Shown here: piece by piece, positions 52,570-64,000 of the stretch | How positions within the stretch are numbered: position 1 is the first letter of the stretch | How the letters are laid out: every line of letters starts with the position of its first letter | Assembly: GCA_029747015.1 (NCBI GenBank) | Contig: JAKOGI010001951.1 | Location: forward strand, 62,001 to 126,000 | From: Carnegiea gigantea | Lineage: Eukaryota; Streptophyta; Magnoliopsida; Caryophyllales; Cactaceae | DNA length: 64,000 bases | Direction of reading: 5' to 3' | Notes under the pieces: model-generated | Database searches by the model: none | What the model was told of the DNA's origin: nothing | What the model saw: the letters and a program-made list of their open reading frames with translations, nothing else | Program-made: the position numbers and the translations under genes

Positions 52570-55500
52570 TCACTCCTCTTCCTCTGCATCCTCATCATCA
52601 TCCTGCTCATCATCATCATCCTCAGATCCTTCACCTTTTCCCTGCCAATGGTTTAGCAAAACCAAGTCAAGCTCCATGTCACCTCCCAAAGTGGAGATAG
52701 GGTATGCTTGAGGGGACAGATTAGATAATCACCTAGCAAGGTTTCTACCTCTTGTGCAGTCATGCCCAAGAGTTACACATGCATAAGTGCATGTAACATA
52801 AGAAACCAATAATAGGATCCAAAGTTGCAAGCTGATGAACTCCCCTGTTTTGTTCGCCTTATCCGGAGTGTGAGTTACTAATGGGACTTTGCTTGACCAT
52901 ACCTAGGAGATTATCCTTAAAGAGTTATGAGTACAAGAGCTCTGCGACTCTTAAACACTTACTCCTCATGTGTAATTTTTCTTATCCCCCAATAATCCCA
53001 TTTGGGTATAACAGTATACTATATTTCACTCCACTCAATCAATCTTAATGAACACATCAAAAGTCCAACTCCTACAAACTCTTAACACTTTTTGTCCAAT
53101 GAACCCACAAAAAAGGCCTTCTCTATGGCTGATGATCAACTCTAGTACTTGATAAACACTTGCAAGGGCCAAAGGGTTACTTGGTTGAAGCAGCACGCAA
53201 AATGGGTGGTAATACTAACACCGCACAATTACATCATGAAGGAATGAAAATGGACAAACTTAAAGGGAACTGGAGGGAAAATTTTCTTCACATACCTCAT
53301 CATCATCGTCATCCTCCACCTCAAAATCCTCTTCATCAGGCTCCTGGAATAAATAAAGGACACAGCTTAAAATCACATAGGCGCCCCCCCCCCCCCAAAA
53401 AAATGAAGCCACCATCAAATTGCAGAGGCTTTCCAGAAGACAGGAACAGGAAACAAGATACAGCAGAATTGACAGATTACAATCATTACATTGTTAAAGT
53501 ATGTCAGTGGATTAGGCCAAAGGTCCTCCTTGATGATTTCAGCTACCTGAGAGAATTATCACAAACTAATGTAAGAAAGGTCCTATAAATATTCTTCGGC
53601 CAAATTGACGTAGGCAAATGTGTCCACTGACTGACTGAATAACTAAACCTACCTCGTCATGAATTTCATCATCGCTTTGCTGAGTTTCACTGAACCAGCT
53701 GAAAAAGCTGCAAGGATGTTGGAAAGGCAAAATGAATACATCAATTTCTGATAGAAAAGTATGCTTAAAAAGATGCAACAGTTTGCAACCATATTAGCTT
53801 CTAGCAAGAGCAGATACAGTGATATAAAAAATTACAGTCACGTTCAACTCATAAAATGACAACTTCAAAGAAAATCGTGATTGATGAAAATTTGAACAGA
53901 AAATATCAAGCTGATTCTGGCAAAATTACTGCCAAAAGGAGAGCTGACTACCTCTTATTTCAAAGTTACGGGGCAAACAAAAAAGCGACAGAATACTCAT
54001 CACTAAAATATTAGATAAAACCTATCAATGACTCAAGCAGACAAGGCAAAGTCACCATCATATGGAACAATCAAGTAACTTAACTCCTCTTTTTTCTCTT
54101 CTATTCTCTTCTGAGAAGCGCAGCCCTGAGCTCAGGAAAGGCTGTGGTGGGTACAGGGACATGAGTTTGAATTGGGTTTGGGTACAAGTTTACCAGCCAC
54201 TTAGGGCATGCTCATTTTAGCTCCTTACAACTCTTTCCCATATGTTTGTCTACCTCCACACAGATGCTTACAGTTTGCAGCTCTACAGCTTGAAACAAAG
54301 AACTCCTAGGTACTAACGTAGTAAGACCCCCCCCCCCAAAAAACGGATCCCATCAGGTCCCCACACTAAAGATGTACATCAAAGATGGAATACTTTGTTT
54401 GCAAGCTAGGATACTATTCCAAGCTTGGTCGGTGGGTGTACTCAATTACCAATAAATTTTAACATTTATTGTTAATTGGCTTGATACATTAACACCTCAT
54501 TAAAACCTAAACAAAACTCATAAACTGAGAATCCACTCGGTCTAGAAATGGGTTAGGACATAGGTGGTTCTAATCTGCCCAATCTAAACCCACATTTACC
54601 CCAACTCAGCATATTGCCAGCCCATGCTAGGGCCAGGTCACCAGATGTGCGACTCGACTTGAGAGGAATGCTTACTATAGCAGGCAAAGTGCTATAGCAA
54701 CACACAAAAACAGAGGAAACCCTATTGTCACAGAATAAACATCATAATCAACCACAGAGGAGAATAAAGTGTAAATGGCTGATAACAACCACAAGCATAC
54801 TGTCACATCACTTTGGAAGAGAGCCAAACCAATATAATATGAGCCTCTCACAAGCTGCAATAGCTTAACACAAGCAGCAATATACAATGTACACGGCCTT
54901 GAAATGTCTCAAGCCATCAGGACTAACATGTCAGAATTTTAATTACTTCCCAATCATTACAGTATCCGACTAAGTCCATGAATCCCAAATCCAGGTAAAC
55001 GACCTATATGATAGACAACAGTCGACACTTAAAAGTCAACAAGTTAAAATCTGACCTTTCCTCAGCATGAGGTCTTTTGTTTCCTTTCTTATCACTATCC
55101 ACACCATTTGGAATTCCCTGGACATGTTTAATACACAAAAATGAATGCACAGCAGCAAAAAGAATCAAGTGACTTGAAGAATGAGAAGAAAGGCCATACC
55201 ATGCCTTCTTTCCACTTGATAGATGTAGCAGTCACTTTTGTAGTTCCTTCATCAAGGAATGTGAATGTCTTTGTGAGCTTCGTATCTTCAAAATAAGGAT
55301 TGGGGCTGAAATTCTGAATTCAATGGTGATTAATGGCATTAGTAATGTACAGTAGCCACCATTCTGGGATGGACCAGAGATATCTAGTACAATGCAACTG
55401 AGTATACTCAGACACTTGATATGCAGTCACTTACAAAAGTAATGGAGTATCCAGATTTCACGTCTTTAGAATCTTCAACCTCAATAGATGTCAAATGTTT

Positions 55501-56383
55501 GAATATCTGTGATAGGAAACACAGTGCAAGTAAAATGATAAGCTTACAGATATTGACAAGTAAAAAGCAATGAAACTCAAGAGTCAGACTTGAACAGCTA
55601 CTCCAAAAGTTGGAAGGAAAAGATACCTTGTGGTCTTCTTCAGACAAAAGCTCACTGAGAGCAGGATGACTCAGAAACTGCACAAAATACAAAATCAAAC
55701 AGCTCAGGCTAATGCCAAATTCAGGAGATCAACAGTGAAACTAAAAACACAAAAGCAGACCACTTACAGCAGTCAACCAAAAGTCCGGAATGGAGTTTAT
55801 GATCTCATTTCGCTTGTCATAAACGGGCTTACGCATCTCGTTATACTTCTTCTCCACCTCTAAGACTTCATCGCTAGCTTTCTCGTTGATCTATAATCAA
55901 ATTCATGCATCCTTCAGATTAACAGCTATCAATTGCACAGGTCAAATAAATAAACAGCAGTAGCGCCAAATGAACATCAGCCTCACAGGTGACCCGATAC
56001 TTAATGTTCACAGCAGAGTGTTTTCATAATTACCACAAAAATACAGCGTAATTAGCCGGAAATTTGGTAATGTGACACTAGCAATAGAGGCACAGAGTTA
56101 CACAGTAAGTTAAAACAATGACTGCAGAAGCAGACCAGACCTTAGGGAATCCTTTTTCTGAGTCGATCCTAAATGAAACAAACAAAACACAGAGCAAAAT
56201 TATCCTATGTAACCAAACAGAAGGATATATTCCCAGAAGAAAAGAGGGAACCTTTTCGAGCTCGTCCTGAATTTCTTGGAGCTTCTCAATGGAGAGGACC
56301 AATTCACCGTCGATCTGCTCGGCGTTCTCCTCATCATTCTTGTCGGCGGCCTTCAGTTTCTTGCCTTTGCTGTCTCCCACCAT
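52570..56383 (-). CDS. NRP1: NAP1-related protein (SET-type histone chaperone, 261 aa, ten exons)
   Basis: Minus-strand exons 56383-56252, 55890-55768, 55677-55627, 55506-55435, 55313-55200, 55117-55056, 53707-53653, 53546-53490, 53343-53296 and 52641-52570 join in frame with GT-AG introns. An N-terminal dimerisation helix (about 28-70, [20 protein letters not shown]) leads into the NAP/SET earmuff domain (about 75-225), with [47 protein letters not shown] and [14 protein letters not shown] tail of about 35 nearly all-acidic residues closes the protein. Plant NRP1/NRP2 are nuclear H2A-H2B chaperones needed for root meristem function and homologous recombination. The ATG at 56383 is preferred over an upstream GTG in the same frame. 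NRP1 and NRP2 are too similar for me to separate. Confidence 0.95.
53384..53403. repeat. C13A7 composite tract in NRP intron 9
   Basis: It lies on the plus strand, so the NRP transcript carries T7G13, upstream of exon 9. Confidence 0.9.
54327..54343. repeat. C11A6 composite tract in NRP intron 6
   Basis: C-run directly followed by A-run. Confidence 0.9.
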
Positions 56384-56400
56384 TTTCCAATTCCCTCCCG

Positions 56401-56526
56401 AAAACCCTAAATTGGATTTCCTAAAACCCTTCAAACTGGGCAGCGGAGGAGAGAGGAAATTAGACCAACCAAAAGCGCTGATTGGAGACACAAAGTGTGG
56501 AGTGGGTCAGGATGCCCTAGGGTTTT
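56401..56526 (-). promoter_or_regulatory. Telo-box motifs in the NRP leader
   Basis: AAAACCCTA on the sense strand at 56526-56518, and the same motif in the opposite orientation at 56401-56410, within 145 bases of the ATG. Confidence 0.4.
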
Positions 56527-57971
56527 GGGGAGTTAAATCATATCTGATATCGCATATGTTGTCTTGTCTCTCCTTCTGGTTCAACCCTACCTAACTGTTG
56601 CTCCACGCTGCTTTCCAGGGGGCCTTTTCGATACTTTATCCATTTTCCAGGGCCTCAAGTCCAACTACATGCTAATTCAGTAGGCCCATTTCCTAATTTT
56701 ATGGCCTATTTATTTCACATATTGAACCATATACCCCATTAACTGCTCATCTTGCCAAGTGAATAATACGTTAAAAATTGGGTCGACATTATGCTATGAA
56801 ACTGAGTCTTTTTTTTTTTTGGGGGGGGGGGGGTGCGGATGAAAATGAATCTATCAATCTATGCAACATCAGTATCCAAAATTCAAATCACATTTGCACT
56901 AGAAAAGATGTTAAGAGTATGTCATGAACATTACAAATTTACAATAGAATGAGGAAGTGTATCCGAGTACATAAAATTCACATGGAAAGAAGCGTGCGTC
57001 TTATGGGTTGACACCAGTTTCACTTGGACTGACCGATGAAGGATCAAAGGGGGAAAAAAATCTCTGTTAAATTTCTACCGTGTCCTCCATATATCCCTTG
57101 TTGAATGTTTGCTTCCCTCATCAGACATGGGCGTCTTGATGTTGATAGGTTTCGCCTGGTAACTGAAACAATTCATTGGGATTTAATTTGGGCGAATTGC
57201 AAAATCGAAGAGAGAGAATGAGTCCACGAAAGCAGAGCCACTTCCTCATTAATAGTCGTGATCCGATCAATGCAAGTTAAAGCCACACCAATGCCATCCA
57301 TTCAAAAAGATATACAAAATACAGCATGTTTCGATCAGTATGTCATCTTTCTATTTTCAATTTTTTGAAAGGTCCAGATCCATGGGATATGTATAATGAT
57401 GGGTCAGGCAAGAGGCTGGAGAGGCGGCTCCAAGCAAAGCAACCTTCTAGAAATTAAATCTAAGTTATGAAGAATACTGCTAAATCAGTTGCACTTGCAC
57501 TCGTGACGCAAATTCAGCACCCATTTTACAAATCCGGCCATTACCCACCTTTTCTTTTTTTACTTGTAAAATATGGGAGGAAAAGTCAAGAGATAAAGCC
57601 AACAAAACAATTTTTGCAGGAGGACCGATGTGGTTACAGGCAATCATGCAACCCCAAAACTTAAAAGAAAAAGGGGAAGGAAACCCGGGTTCTCATTTTG
57701 TGTCCCTTACATTGCTGCAACTTTGGCTGACAAACAAGAAAAGCAAAAGAACAAAGCTCCATTCCCTTCATCATTATACATATTACATGCTCCTCAACTA
57801 CATTGATTGGTAGGACAAGTACATGATTTCATGCTTTAATTATATTCTCATTCAACATTAGGCAAGATCATATCTTCCCACTAAAAATAGTCTAACCATA
57901 ATACAATGTAACAAGGCTAGCCAGTTCTCGATAGATAACCCAAAACATACAATAAGTCTGATTGTTTTTAA
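56527..57971. other. NRP promoter and PKS 3' flank
   Basis: The NRP promoter at the left, then a T12G13 tract at 56809-56833, and AT-rich DNA that should include the PKS 3' UTR. No exon is recognised. Confidence 0.5.
56809..56833. repeat. T12G13 composite tract
   Basis: Reads C13A12 on the minus strand; it is intergenic. Confidence 0.9.
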
Positions 57972-59300
57972 TTAGGGGTATGCTAATGCATAAGACCTTT
58001 TTGAGGGTGTGGAAGGAGCAATAATTGGACTGCCTTCGAAATCAAATCTTCCATTCTCATTGTTTTTAATTTTATGATGATTGTTATTCTCTACAACATC
58101 CACAGCTTTGTGACTTGTGCACCCTACAAACAACCCACTTTCAGGGGAGATTTTCTTAGTAGTTATTGCAGGGGCTGTAATCTTCTCATGATCGAGATCA
58201 GACACTGCAGAGAAGTCAGCAGCACTTGTTGTGACCACCCTCCACTCAGTACTGGCCTCACCGGGTTCATAACATGAATGGATGGCAGTAGGGGTCATGC
58301 AGCTGGACATGTTGGATGCTTGGCTGGTGGGTCCCATAGTACTGATCCCTGAGAGGTGCTCGATCTCAAACAGATCAGAGCTTGCATCACTCCTTGCATC
58401 CTGATGATCGTCGTCCCTTTGATGAGTAAGACTAGTAGTTTTGGTCTTGTTGTTAGGCAAAGGGAATGAGAAGGTTGCATTTGGGGAAGAGTTTGGGATC
58501 GCGTCCATTGCAAGGATGGAGAGTTTCCTCTCTAGGTTGTCTGCTATGTCTTGTTTTCCTATGTGGTGGAAGCCAAACACCTCTAGTGATTTTCGTGGGT
58601 GATCTTGATCCAAGTACTTTTTGTTCTTGTCATAATGATTGTGGGGAGAAGAAGCGGTGTCTATGATTGGGAATGCAATATGGTCTTGATGGGAAAGCCT
58701 GCTTTTCCTGTACTGCCCGTTCCCTGGTGGTGGGAACCTGGGGGACTGTATGCTTAGATGGGTACTGGCTGCGGTATGAACAGATTTCTTGTTGAAACAA
58801 GACCCTTTGCACTGGAAGCCAGAGAAGATCCTCAAGCCGACTCCTGCCTTCTTTGGTAGCGACAACAAGCCAAGTTGGCTATTCCAACTTGCCTCAGATC
58901 TCGGGCTTGGGGTTGGTGACTTGAAAGCACTACTAGTAGTACTACTTCTGGTTGTACCAGTGCTCTTGGATGACTTTCTCTCCGAAAGATCATCTCTTTT
59001 CTCTCGCCTGTGCCTCCTTCCACAACCTTCCCCCCTAGGGGTCGGGCTTTTCTTGTTTTCTAGCTTTTCATTGAAGTATCTCTCGGCCTTAAATACACCC
59101 AGTTCACTCCGAGGAATTCTACTCCTTCCTAGACTAACTCGTGGGGTGGAGGCCTCTCGATCTGAAGGGGGGCTATGGATGGATTCAGCTAAGCTTCTGA
59201 CAAAATCCCTCTCGGCTGTATCAAGGTAAAAAGAGAAGGATGCGTCACGTGGGTAGCCCAGGCTGCCCCCGATGGCCTTGTAGGCTGAGGCTGCCGCCAT
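57972..59300 (-). CDS. PKS: PHYTOCHROME KINASE SUBSTRATE (PKS) protein (442 aa, intronless)
   Basis: A single uninterrupted frame from the ATG at 59300. Family signatures, in order, are DASFSFYLDTAERDFVRSL (19-37), ELGVFKAERYF (66-76), the Cys-containing IFSGFQCKGSCFNKKSVH (158-175), SDASSDLFEIEHL (304-316), and CYEPGEASTEWRVVTTSAADFSAVSD (343-368). The rest is Ser/Pro/Arg-rich and apparently disordered, as in PKS1-PKS4. These plasma-membrane-associated proteins bind phototropins, phytochromes and NPH3 and act in phototropism, leaf positioning and light-controlled growth direction; several are phosphorylated. No domain is missing and the length is usual. Which of PKS1-4 it represents is not clear. 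Confidence 0.93.
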   Translation of the reverse strand: MAAASAYKAIGGSLGYPRDASFSFYLDTAERDFVRSLAESIHSPPSDREASTPRVSLGRSRIPRSELGVFKAERYFNEKLENKKSPTPRGEGCGRRHRREKRDDLSERKSSKSTGTTRSSTTSSAFKSPTPSPRSEASWNSQLGLLSLPKKAGVGLRIFSGFQCKGSCFNKKSVHTAASTHLSIQSPRFPPPGNGQYRKSRLSHQDHIAFPIIDTASSPHNHYDKNKKYLDQDHPRKSLEVFGFHHIGKQDIADNLERKLSILAMDAIPNSSPNATFSFPLPNNKTKTTSLTHQRDDDHQDARSDASSDLFEIEHLSGISTMGPTSQASNMSSCMTPTAIHSCYEPGEASTEWRVVTTSAADFSAVSDLDHEKITAPAITTKKISPESGLFVGCTSHKAVDVVENNNHHKIKNNENGRFDFEGSPIIAPSTPSKRSYALAYP

Positions 59301-60720
59301 TGCATCAAAGTTAAACGGAATAGATCGATCAGAGGATCACAGATGGTAGCGAGTAGCCGATGGGGGGATTAACTAGAGAGAGAGAGAGAGAGAGGGGGGA
59401 ATACGGGAAGCTGTATAGTGTAATGTTCGGCCTTGGAAGCCTTGTGCTATATGTAGGACTAATTAGGTGGGGTTCGGATAGGTGCGTGGTCCCTTGATGC
59501 TTGAGGCTTAACTGACAGTTTGTCCCCTTTTCCTTGCCTCCAGATGAAATGCTTCCAAAAGGATCCATCTAACATTCTATCTTTTGTCTTCACCAAAAAA
59601 GGACTTCTCGATCCATAGGCTTGGGGAAGGAGACATTATATTCTTTGGCTGCTCCACCAAACAAATTTGCACATCAATGATTCGTTTTACTTGTCCATAT
59701 TTGAGGCACGTTCATCAAACAGGGTTCTTCTCCCCTCGCATGATCGGTGACAAATCCGGTATGGATAAATAAAAGTGCATGGAAAGGTTGAGAATATAGA
59801 TGTGCTCCCGCCGATGCATTTTTTTTGTTGGATATATAAAATGAACGTTACTTTTTCACCAGTTAGATAATGGAAGACATTCAAACATAAAGCTAAATGT
59901 GATTGGGGGACTTGGCGAGATTACTATCCTATCTACCAAAGTCTGGATTCAATTGACAACTCCAACTTCAAAACCTAATAAATCATAGAAGCCCTTTGAT
60001 TTGCATTTCTTTTGTATCTTCAAGTAATCCTTATGAACAGAGCATCATACGAGTGGATGTGATTTTAATTTTTCCATTCATTGTATAAAGTACTTGAGAA
60101 TTTCATTTGGGACATGTCTTTCAACTAACTAACTAATGTATAATAACTATGGTATAATTAAGTTGAGTCGGCTGACTCAAACTCAACTTGGTTAGATTTG
60201 AACAAGTTTTAAAGCTCATCGAACTTATAAAATTTAAGCTCAGACTCGGATGCACATTGCATGTCTTGGAACTCAATTCTTTTTTCCTTTTTTTTCTTTG
60301 AAACTTTTCAAATTCCATTTTGGTGGCACCAAAGTGTGAGTTAAATGGTTAATCCTAACAAGTGGTATGTATAAGGCTAAGGTCAATCGTTACACAAACT
60401 GAATCATTAAGTTCTAGATTTTCGCATTGAATTCAATAAATTAAATAAAAGTTGGACTAAAATCTCATTTATCTTAATGGTAATTTCATACTTTAATTTC
60501 CAAATCAGCATTTAGGGGAAAAAAATAACTAACTGAACTAAACTAAGCCAAGCCGCGTCTTGCTGGGCTCCGCTAGGCTCGAGCACGGTTTGCTGGCTCA
60601 GCACCATTACAACGCGATTGATAAATCATCAATCTTTCATAATTAATATATATGTTCTTTTTTAAATGACACCCTACTGTTTATGCCCATATATACCAAA
60701 AGGAAAAAGGAAACACAAAT
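59301..60720. other. PKS promoter and spacer
   Basis: A (GA)n run just upstream of the ATG (59373-59395) and AT-rich DNA; no other feature recognised. Confidence 0.5.
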
Positions 60721-60975
60721 TCTTAGATGAGATCACCTCACAAAGAGTTATTGTGAGACAAACTTCTTTAAATGGAACTTTTTTAAGGTGTTATGGGGAC
60801 CAATCATATGTTTTGGAGTGACTTTTTAATTCAGGTATGACTAATAGTTTATCTAACAATGACTTTTATTACAGTCACTCCTAATTAGACTATTGGTCAC
60901 CAGAGTCATTATTAAAAATCACCATAAAAATATCCGTCTCATGATATACCTTATGTGAGGCTATCTCGTACAAGA
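60721..60975. mobile_element. Fold-back MITE, about 255 bp
   Basis: The left arm (60721-60830) and the reverse complement of the right arm (60865-60975) share colinear blocks with matching spacing: TCTT, GAGAT-NN-CCTCACA, TGAGAC, then GACCAAT and GGAGTGACT. The two arms therefore make a long imperfect inverted repeat around a short centre. The outer CCTCACA/TGAGAC words resemble widespread plant fold-back MITEs. No clear target duplication was found. Confidence 0.65.
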
Positions 60976-61837
60976 CTTACCATATTATGGTAAAACCAAA
61001 GGGTTGGAGAAGGAGACTGCATTAACAGCGTAATTGGCCGCAGTTTTCCAACAGGGAAAAGGATTTGATAGAAGACGAAGCAAATTAAAAGGCAATCAGA
61101 ATAAGTGGTTAGCAAAGAGCAGAATATCAGCCATTCGAACAACACCAACTTAATCGGGAATATAAATGGTCCCATTGAGATTCTTTTGATTATGACTGTG
61201 ATTTTCAGATCATCATCCCAAAGCTAAGTGTTAAGCGTAATTATTCGTAAAAGCCTAGCCTAATCCTACTCTAGCTTCTTCGGTGGTTCATCCTTGCTAG
61301 CTGTTTTATCAGGCGCCTTAATTAATTAGGGCCTTTTTGGGCTCTATTACTTCCGGTTTTTAGGAGGATTTTGCTCATGGTGGAGTCTTTACTCTTTTCT
61401 AATGTTTAACTAAACTATAATATACTAATTACGTGGTTTATATTGGTGTCTGTAGGATTCCTCTACTTAGGAGCATCTGAGGAGGACTCTCCGTTTGTTT
61501 TGAGTATAGTTTCCAGTTGATTGGATGTATTTGTGACGCGTAAGTGCATCTAATGGTGGCCAGTGGGCTAACATTGAATGAAATATAGATTACAATTATA
61601 AACCCAACATCAATGTTGTCAATGGAAATTTGGGCGTTTGAATGTGAGAATTCATATTCAATTTCAAGTATCATTTCAGTATATATGAGCTACTAAAACT
61701 GTGGAATTCCATTTCAAAATGCATATGTACTAATTACTTTACAAGGTTCTTCTTCAACGAACCAAAAGACCAAATAAGTAGTAAATTGACTTGTACAGAC
61801 GCCGTTTGGGCTGCGCAGCTAGCAAGCAGTAAAGTAT
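60976..61837. other. Gene-free spacer
   Basis: Nothing recognised. Confidence 0.5.
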
Positions 61838-62346
61838 TGTTGTGAATATTGGCAGTAGACAACCCAGAAAAGTCTATGTGCATTGTGCCTATTGTGATGG
61901 ATCTTAAATCTCAGGTACTCCTCCATGGATCAGAGATCACAGGTAGACTAAGCTAAGATCCAACACAATAAGCACAACGCACACAGGCTAGAGCTTGGGG
62001 ATCCATGACGCTCTGCTTTGCTGTAGCTGCAGTCTAGGAAAAGAGTAGAAATTAAATTAAGCTTGTTAATTTGCCATGGTCATGAGCTCTCTGCAACTGC
62101 TGCTTTATATGAAGATGCCAAATTGTACAATTTGTTGACGAGGATGCGCGGAAGGTGGAAAGGTCAGTCTGGTTCCGCGCAAGTACAAATGCTGGAATTA
62201 AGGGCAGTGGTACGTACTGAGATCAATCTCATGTAACTCTGTATTGTCTGTTATAGAGTACAATGCAGAACACATTATTTGCAGTTGGGAAATCTACCTC
62301 TAGGTGTTGGAATAAATAGAAGTTTCTTTTTGGTACTTCTGTTTCA
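61838..62346 (+). mobile_element. Candidate 5' LTR of a retrotransposon
   Basis: It starts TGTTGTGAATATTGG and ends TTTCA, with a TATA-like CTTTATATGAAG near 62103 and an AATAAA signal near 62311. Six bases on, TGGCGCCCAGTGAGGC at 62352 resembles the TGGCGCC primer-binding sites of plant Ty3-type elements. No partner LTR is in the window, so the boundaries are inferred. Confidence 0.35.
61871..61989 (-). other. Long hairpin, candidate small-RNA precursor or fold-back element
   Basis: 36-base arms at 61871-61906 and 61954-61989 are inverted repeats matching at 31 of 36 positions around a 47-base loop. If the minus strand is transcribed, three of the five mismatches become G-U pairs, against one on the plus strand. 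It matches no conserved miRNA I recognise. Confidence 0.45.
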
Positions 62347-64000
62347 ATTTGTGGCGCCCAGTGAGGCTCCTCCACCCATGTCAGAATAGTGCTTTGATAA
62401 ACCTTTATTTCAACCCCATTTTAGCCTCTATGTGACTTTCTTTCTCCGGTATTTTCATGTTCGATCATGTTAAGAAAGGGTTGAATTGGCATCCTTCAGC
62501 ATACATTTCGCTCATATAGCATCTTTCTGTATTTTCAGTGATTTTATTGAATGAACAGAAATATGGATGATATTCAGTAGAAAGGAGTGCCAAGGAGGCG
62601 AGTTTTAAGTCGCGAAAAAGGTCACTCAACGTCGCACGGAAGCGTCAAGGATCGAGCACAGGTACTCCATGCCGGGTAGCACGCTCGTGCCACACAAAAC
62701 TAGCACGACCAGCCGGCCAGCAATGTGGCACAGTGTGGCCATGCCATGTGGCACGACCGTGCCATGTGTCGGTAGCTGGCACGGCCGTGCCTCCCCTATC
62801 CTACGGCACGACTTAAATTTTCCTCGGGGCTGCTTTAGGGGATGTTCAGTTTTCTTTTCTTAGACTTCTTTTTAGGCGATTCTTATGCTTTCATTCAGAG
62901 TTTTTTGGCTTTTCATCTCTAGTGTTGAATTCATTACTTTGAAGATCGATCTACCTTGAGACAATGATTAATTCAAGTTTGTTCTTCAATTCTCTCTCTT
63001 TCATTCTTGTTGTTCTAGAGTTTAGTTGAATCATGCCTACTTCTCTTGTGGATGAATTGTTGAATATTAGTATGATTTGCGACTAATCTCCCAACTTGGT
63101 TGTGATTGATGCCGATTATGTTTAATTGAATCAAAATCTAGCCCCAATCCCTTATTTTCTCATACTTGTATTTGTGATTTCTACTATGCACAGCAGTGTT
63201 CGATGAAATGCTTGAAAGAGCGTTCGTCCATTTTTATTCGAGATTAGGGGAGCGTTGAAAGACGGAACCTTTACCTAGCGTGACTTAGTAGACAATTAGA
63301 ATTTTGATATGAAAATAATTATGTATCTAATTGAGATTCGAGACTGTAGATTTTGTAATCCTGTGACTGTAGTTACATGAAAATAGGTGACTATAGTTCT
63401 AGGATTAGTCTTCGACCCTTGAAAGAGCAATGAGATGGGCTTAACTGATAATCTATCTACTCATGATGCATGCTTAGGATTGTTTGACAGGGTTAACAAT
63501 TGGTTCAGCTAACAAAATGGTGCTGATATCTCAACCTAGGTGCTTTAGTATCTTATTTTCTCATTCCACCTTTTTATTGCTATTGTTTCCTTAGTTTAAA
63601 TCCAAACATACAACTTAGTCCAGTCTAGATTGAGCATTTGAATTAATCCGTTGCTAGCTGCGAATGACACCGTGCACTTGTGGTAATTTAACGTAACATG
63701 CTTGCCTAATAATGCCCTTACTTTTTTAACTCTCTCTCTCCTTATAACAAGGTCCCCGAATTACCAGACCCTCATCTATTACGCATCTTCCTCATTCTCT
63801 GCAATTCCACACCCCCTCTTCTTTCTCTCTCCTTCTTGTTCCTCTTCTCCCTCAATCTCTCTCTTTCTCCTCCTTAATGGCCTGCTTCTTAATCTTCCTC
63901 TACTCTTTCCACCCACTTCTGTAAGAAGATGAGATAGAAACAAGCACTTGAAACTTCAATCTCGAAGTTTCAACAATGGTGGTTGGCTAGAAATGACACT
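62347..64000 (+). mobile_element. Retrotransposon-like noncoding region running off the edge
   Basis: It follows the candidate primer-binding site. It has GC-rich palindromic words at 62675-62812 and a leader-like AT/T-rich stretch after them, but no gag or pol frame. A 64-codon frame at 62669 only reads the palindromes. It may equally be a mosaic of old LTR fragments. Confidence 0.35.
62675..62812. repeat. Cluster of GGCACGGCCGTGCC-type palindromes
   Basis: Imperfect and perfect palindromes around GGCACG...CGTGCC are repeated five or so times within 140 bases (for example GGCACGGCCGTGCC near 62778), in a region much richer in G+C than its flanks. Confidence 0.7.

Noticed and set aside
56078..56491. 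137-codon frame starting upstream of NRP
   Set aside because: It begins at GTG and reads into intron 1; the NRP ATG is at 56383 and the donor at 56251.
62669..62863. 64-codon frame in the GC-rich island
   Set aside because: The sequence is dominated by GGCACG palindromes and is better explained as noncoding repeat.

Overview
The window is nuclear DNA of a flowering plant. Most genes are split by GT-AG introns, the intergenic DNA is AT-rich and full of (TA)n microsatellites and small transposons, and the gene set is plant-specific (PRE-type HLH proteins, a class I TCP factor, PHYTOCHROME KINASE SUBSTRATE, HVA22, a GDSL lipase). I cannot name the species. I see no bacterial operons, CRISPR arrays, rRNA or convincing tRNA. 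No new multi-gene system is evident; the novelty is mainly in repeats, one hairpin and one poorly known protein.

Layout. 0-12 kb: two PRE-type non-DNA-binding HLH genes transcribed away from each other (the first cut by the window edge) flank an intact alpha-tubulin gene of 450 codons. 12-15 kb: gene-free, with a degraded SINE/RTE-like fragment and one copy of a dispersed repeat. 15-20.3 kb: an eight-exon EB1 microtubule plus-end-binding gene, convergent with an HVA22 gene (21.5-24.7 kb, minus) that has an ABRE-type G-box upstream. 26.0-32.5 kb: a ten-exon minus-strand gene for a 312-residue, N-terminally membrane-anchored protein whose paired H-x-S motifs suggest the 2H phosphoesterase superfamily. 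32.5-40.8 kb: gene-free, with a Tourist-like MITE, a tRNA-type SINE with target duplication, a dispersed repeat copy and long (TA)n tracts. 40.8-42.1 kb: a TCP14/15-like transcription factor with TGGGCC motifs upstream. 42-49 kb: gene-free. 49.0-50.6 kb: a five-exon GDSL esterase/lipase. 51.5 kb: a hAT-type MITE with an 8-bp target duplication. 52.6-56.4 kb: a ten-exon SET/NAP1-related histone chaperone (NRP). 58.0-59.3 kb: a single-exon PKS gene. 59.3-64 kb: a fold-back MITE, then what looks like the 5' part of an LTR retrotransposon running off the edge, with a 119-nt hairpin inside it.

The genes do not form a pathway. Alpha-tubulin and EB1 both act on microtubules; PRE, TCP14/15-like and PKS are growth, hormone or light regulators; NRP is chromatin housekeeping. 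Short AAACCCTA (telo-box) motifs lie just upstream of the tubulin, EB1, HVA22 and NRP start codons, as is common in constitutively expressed plant genes. A recurring oddity is a composite tract, C(10-13) followed directly by A(6-15), found 11 times and always in that order.
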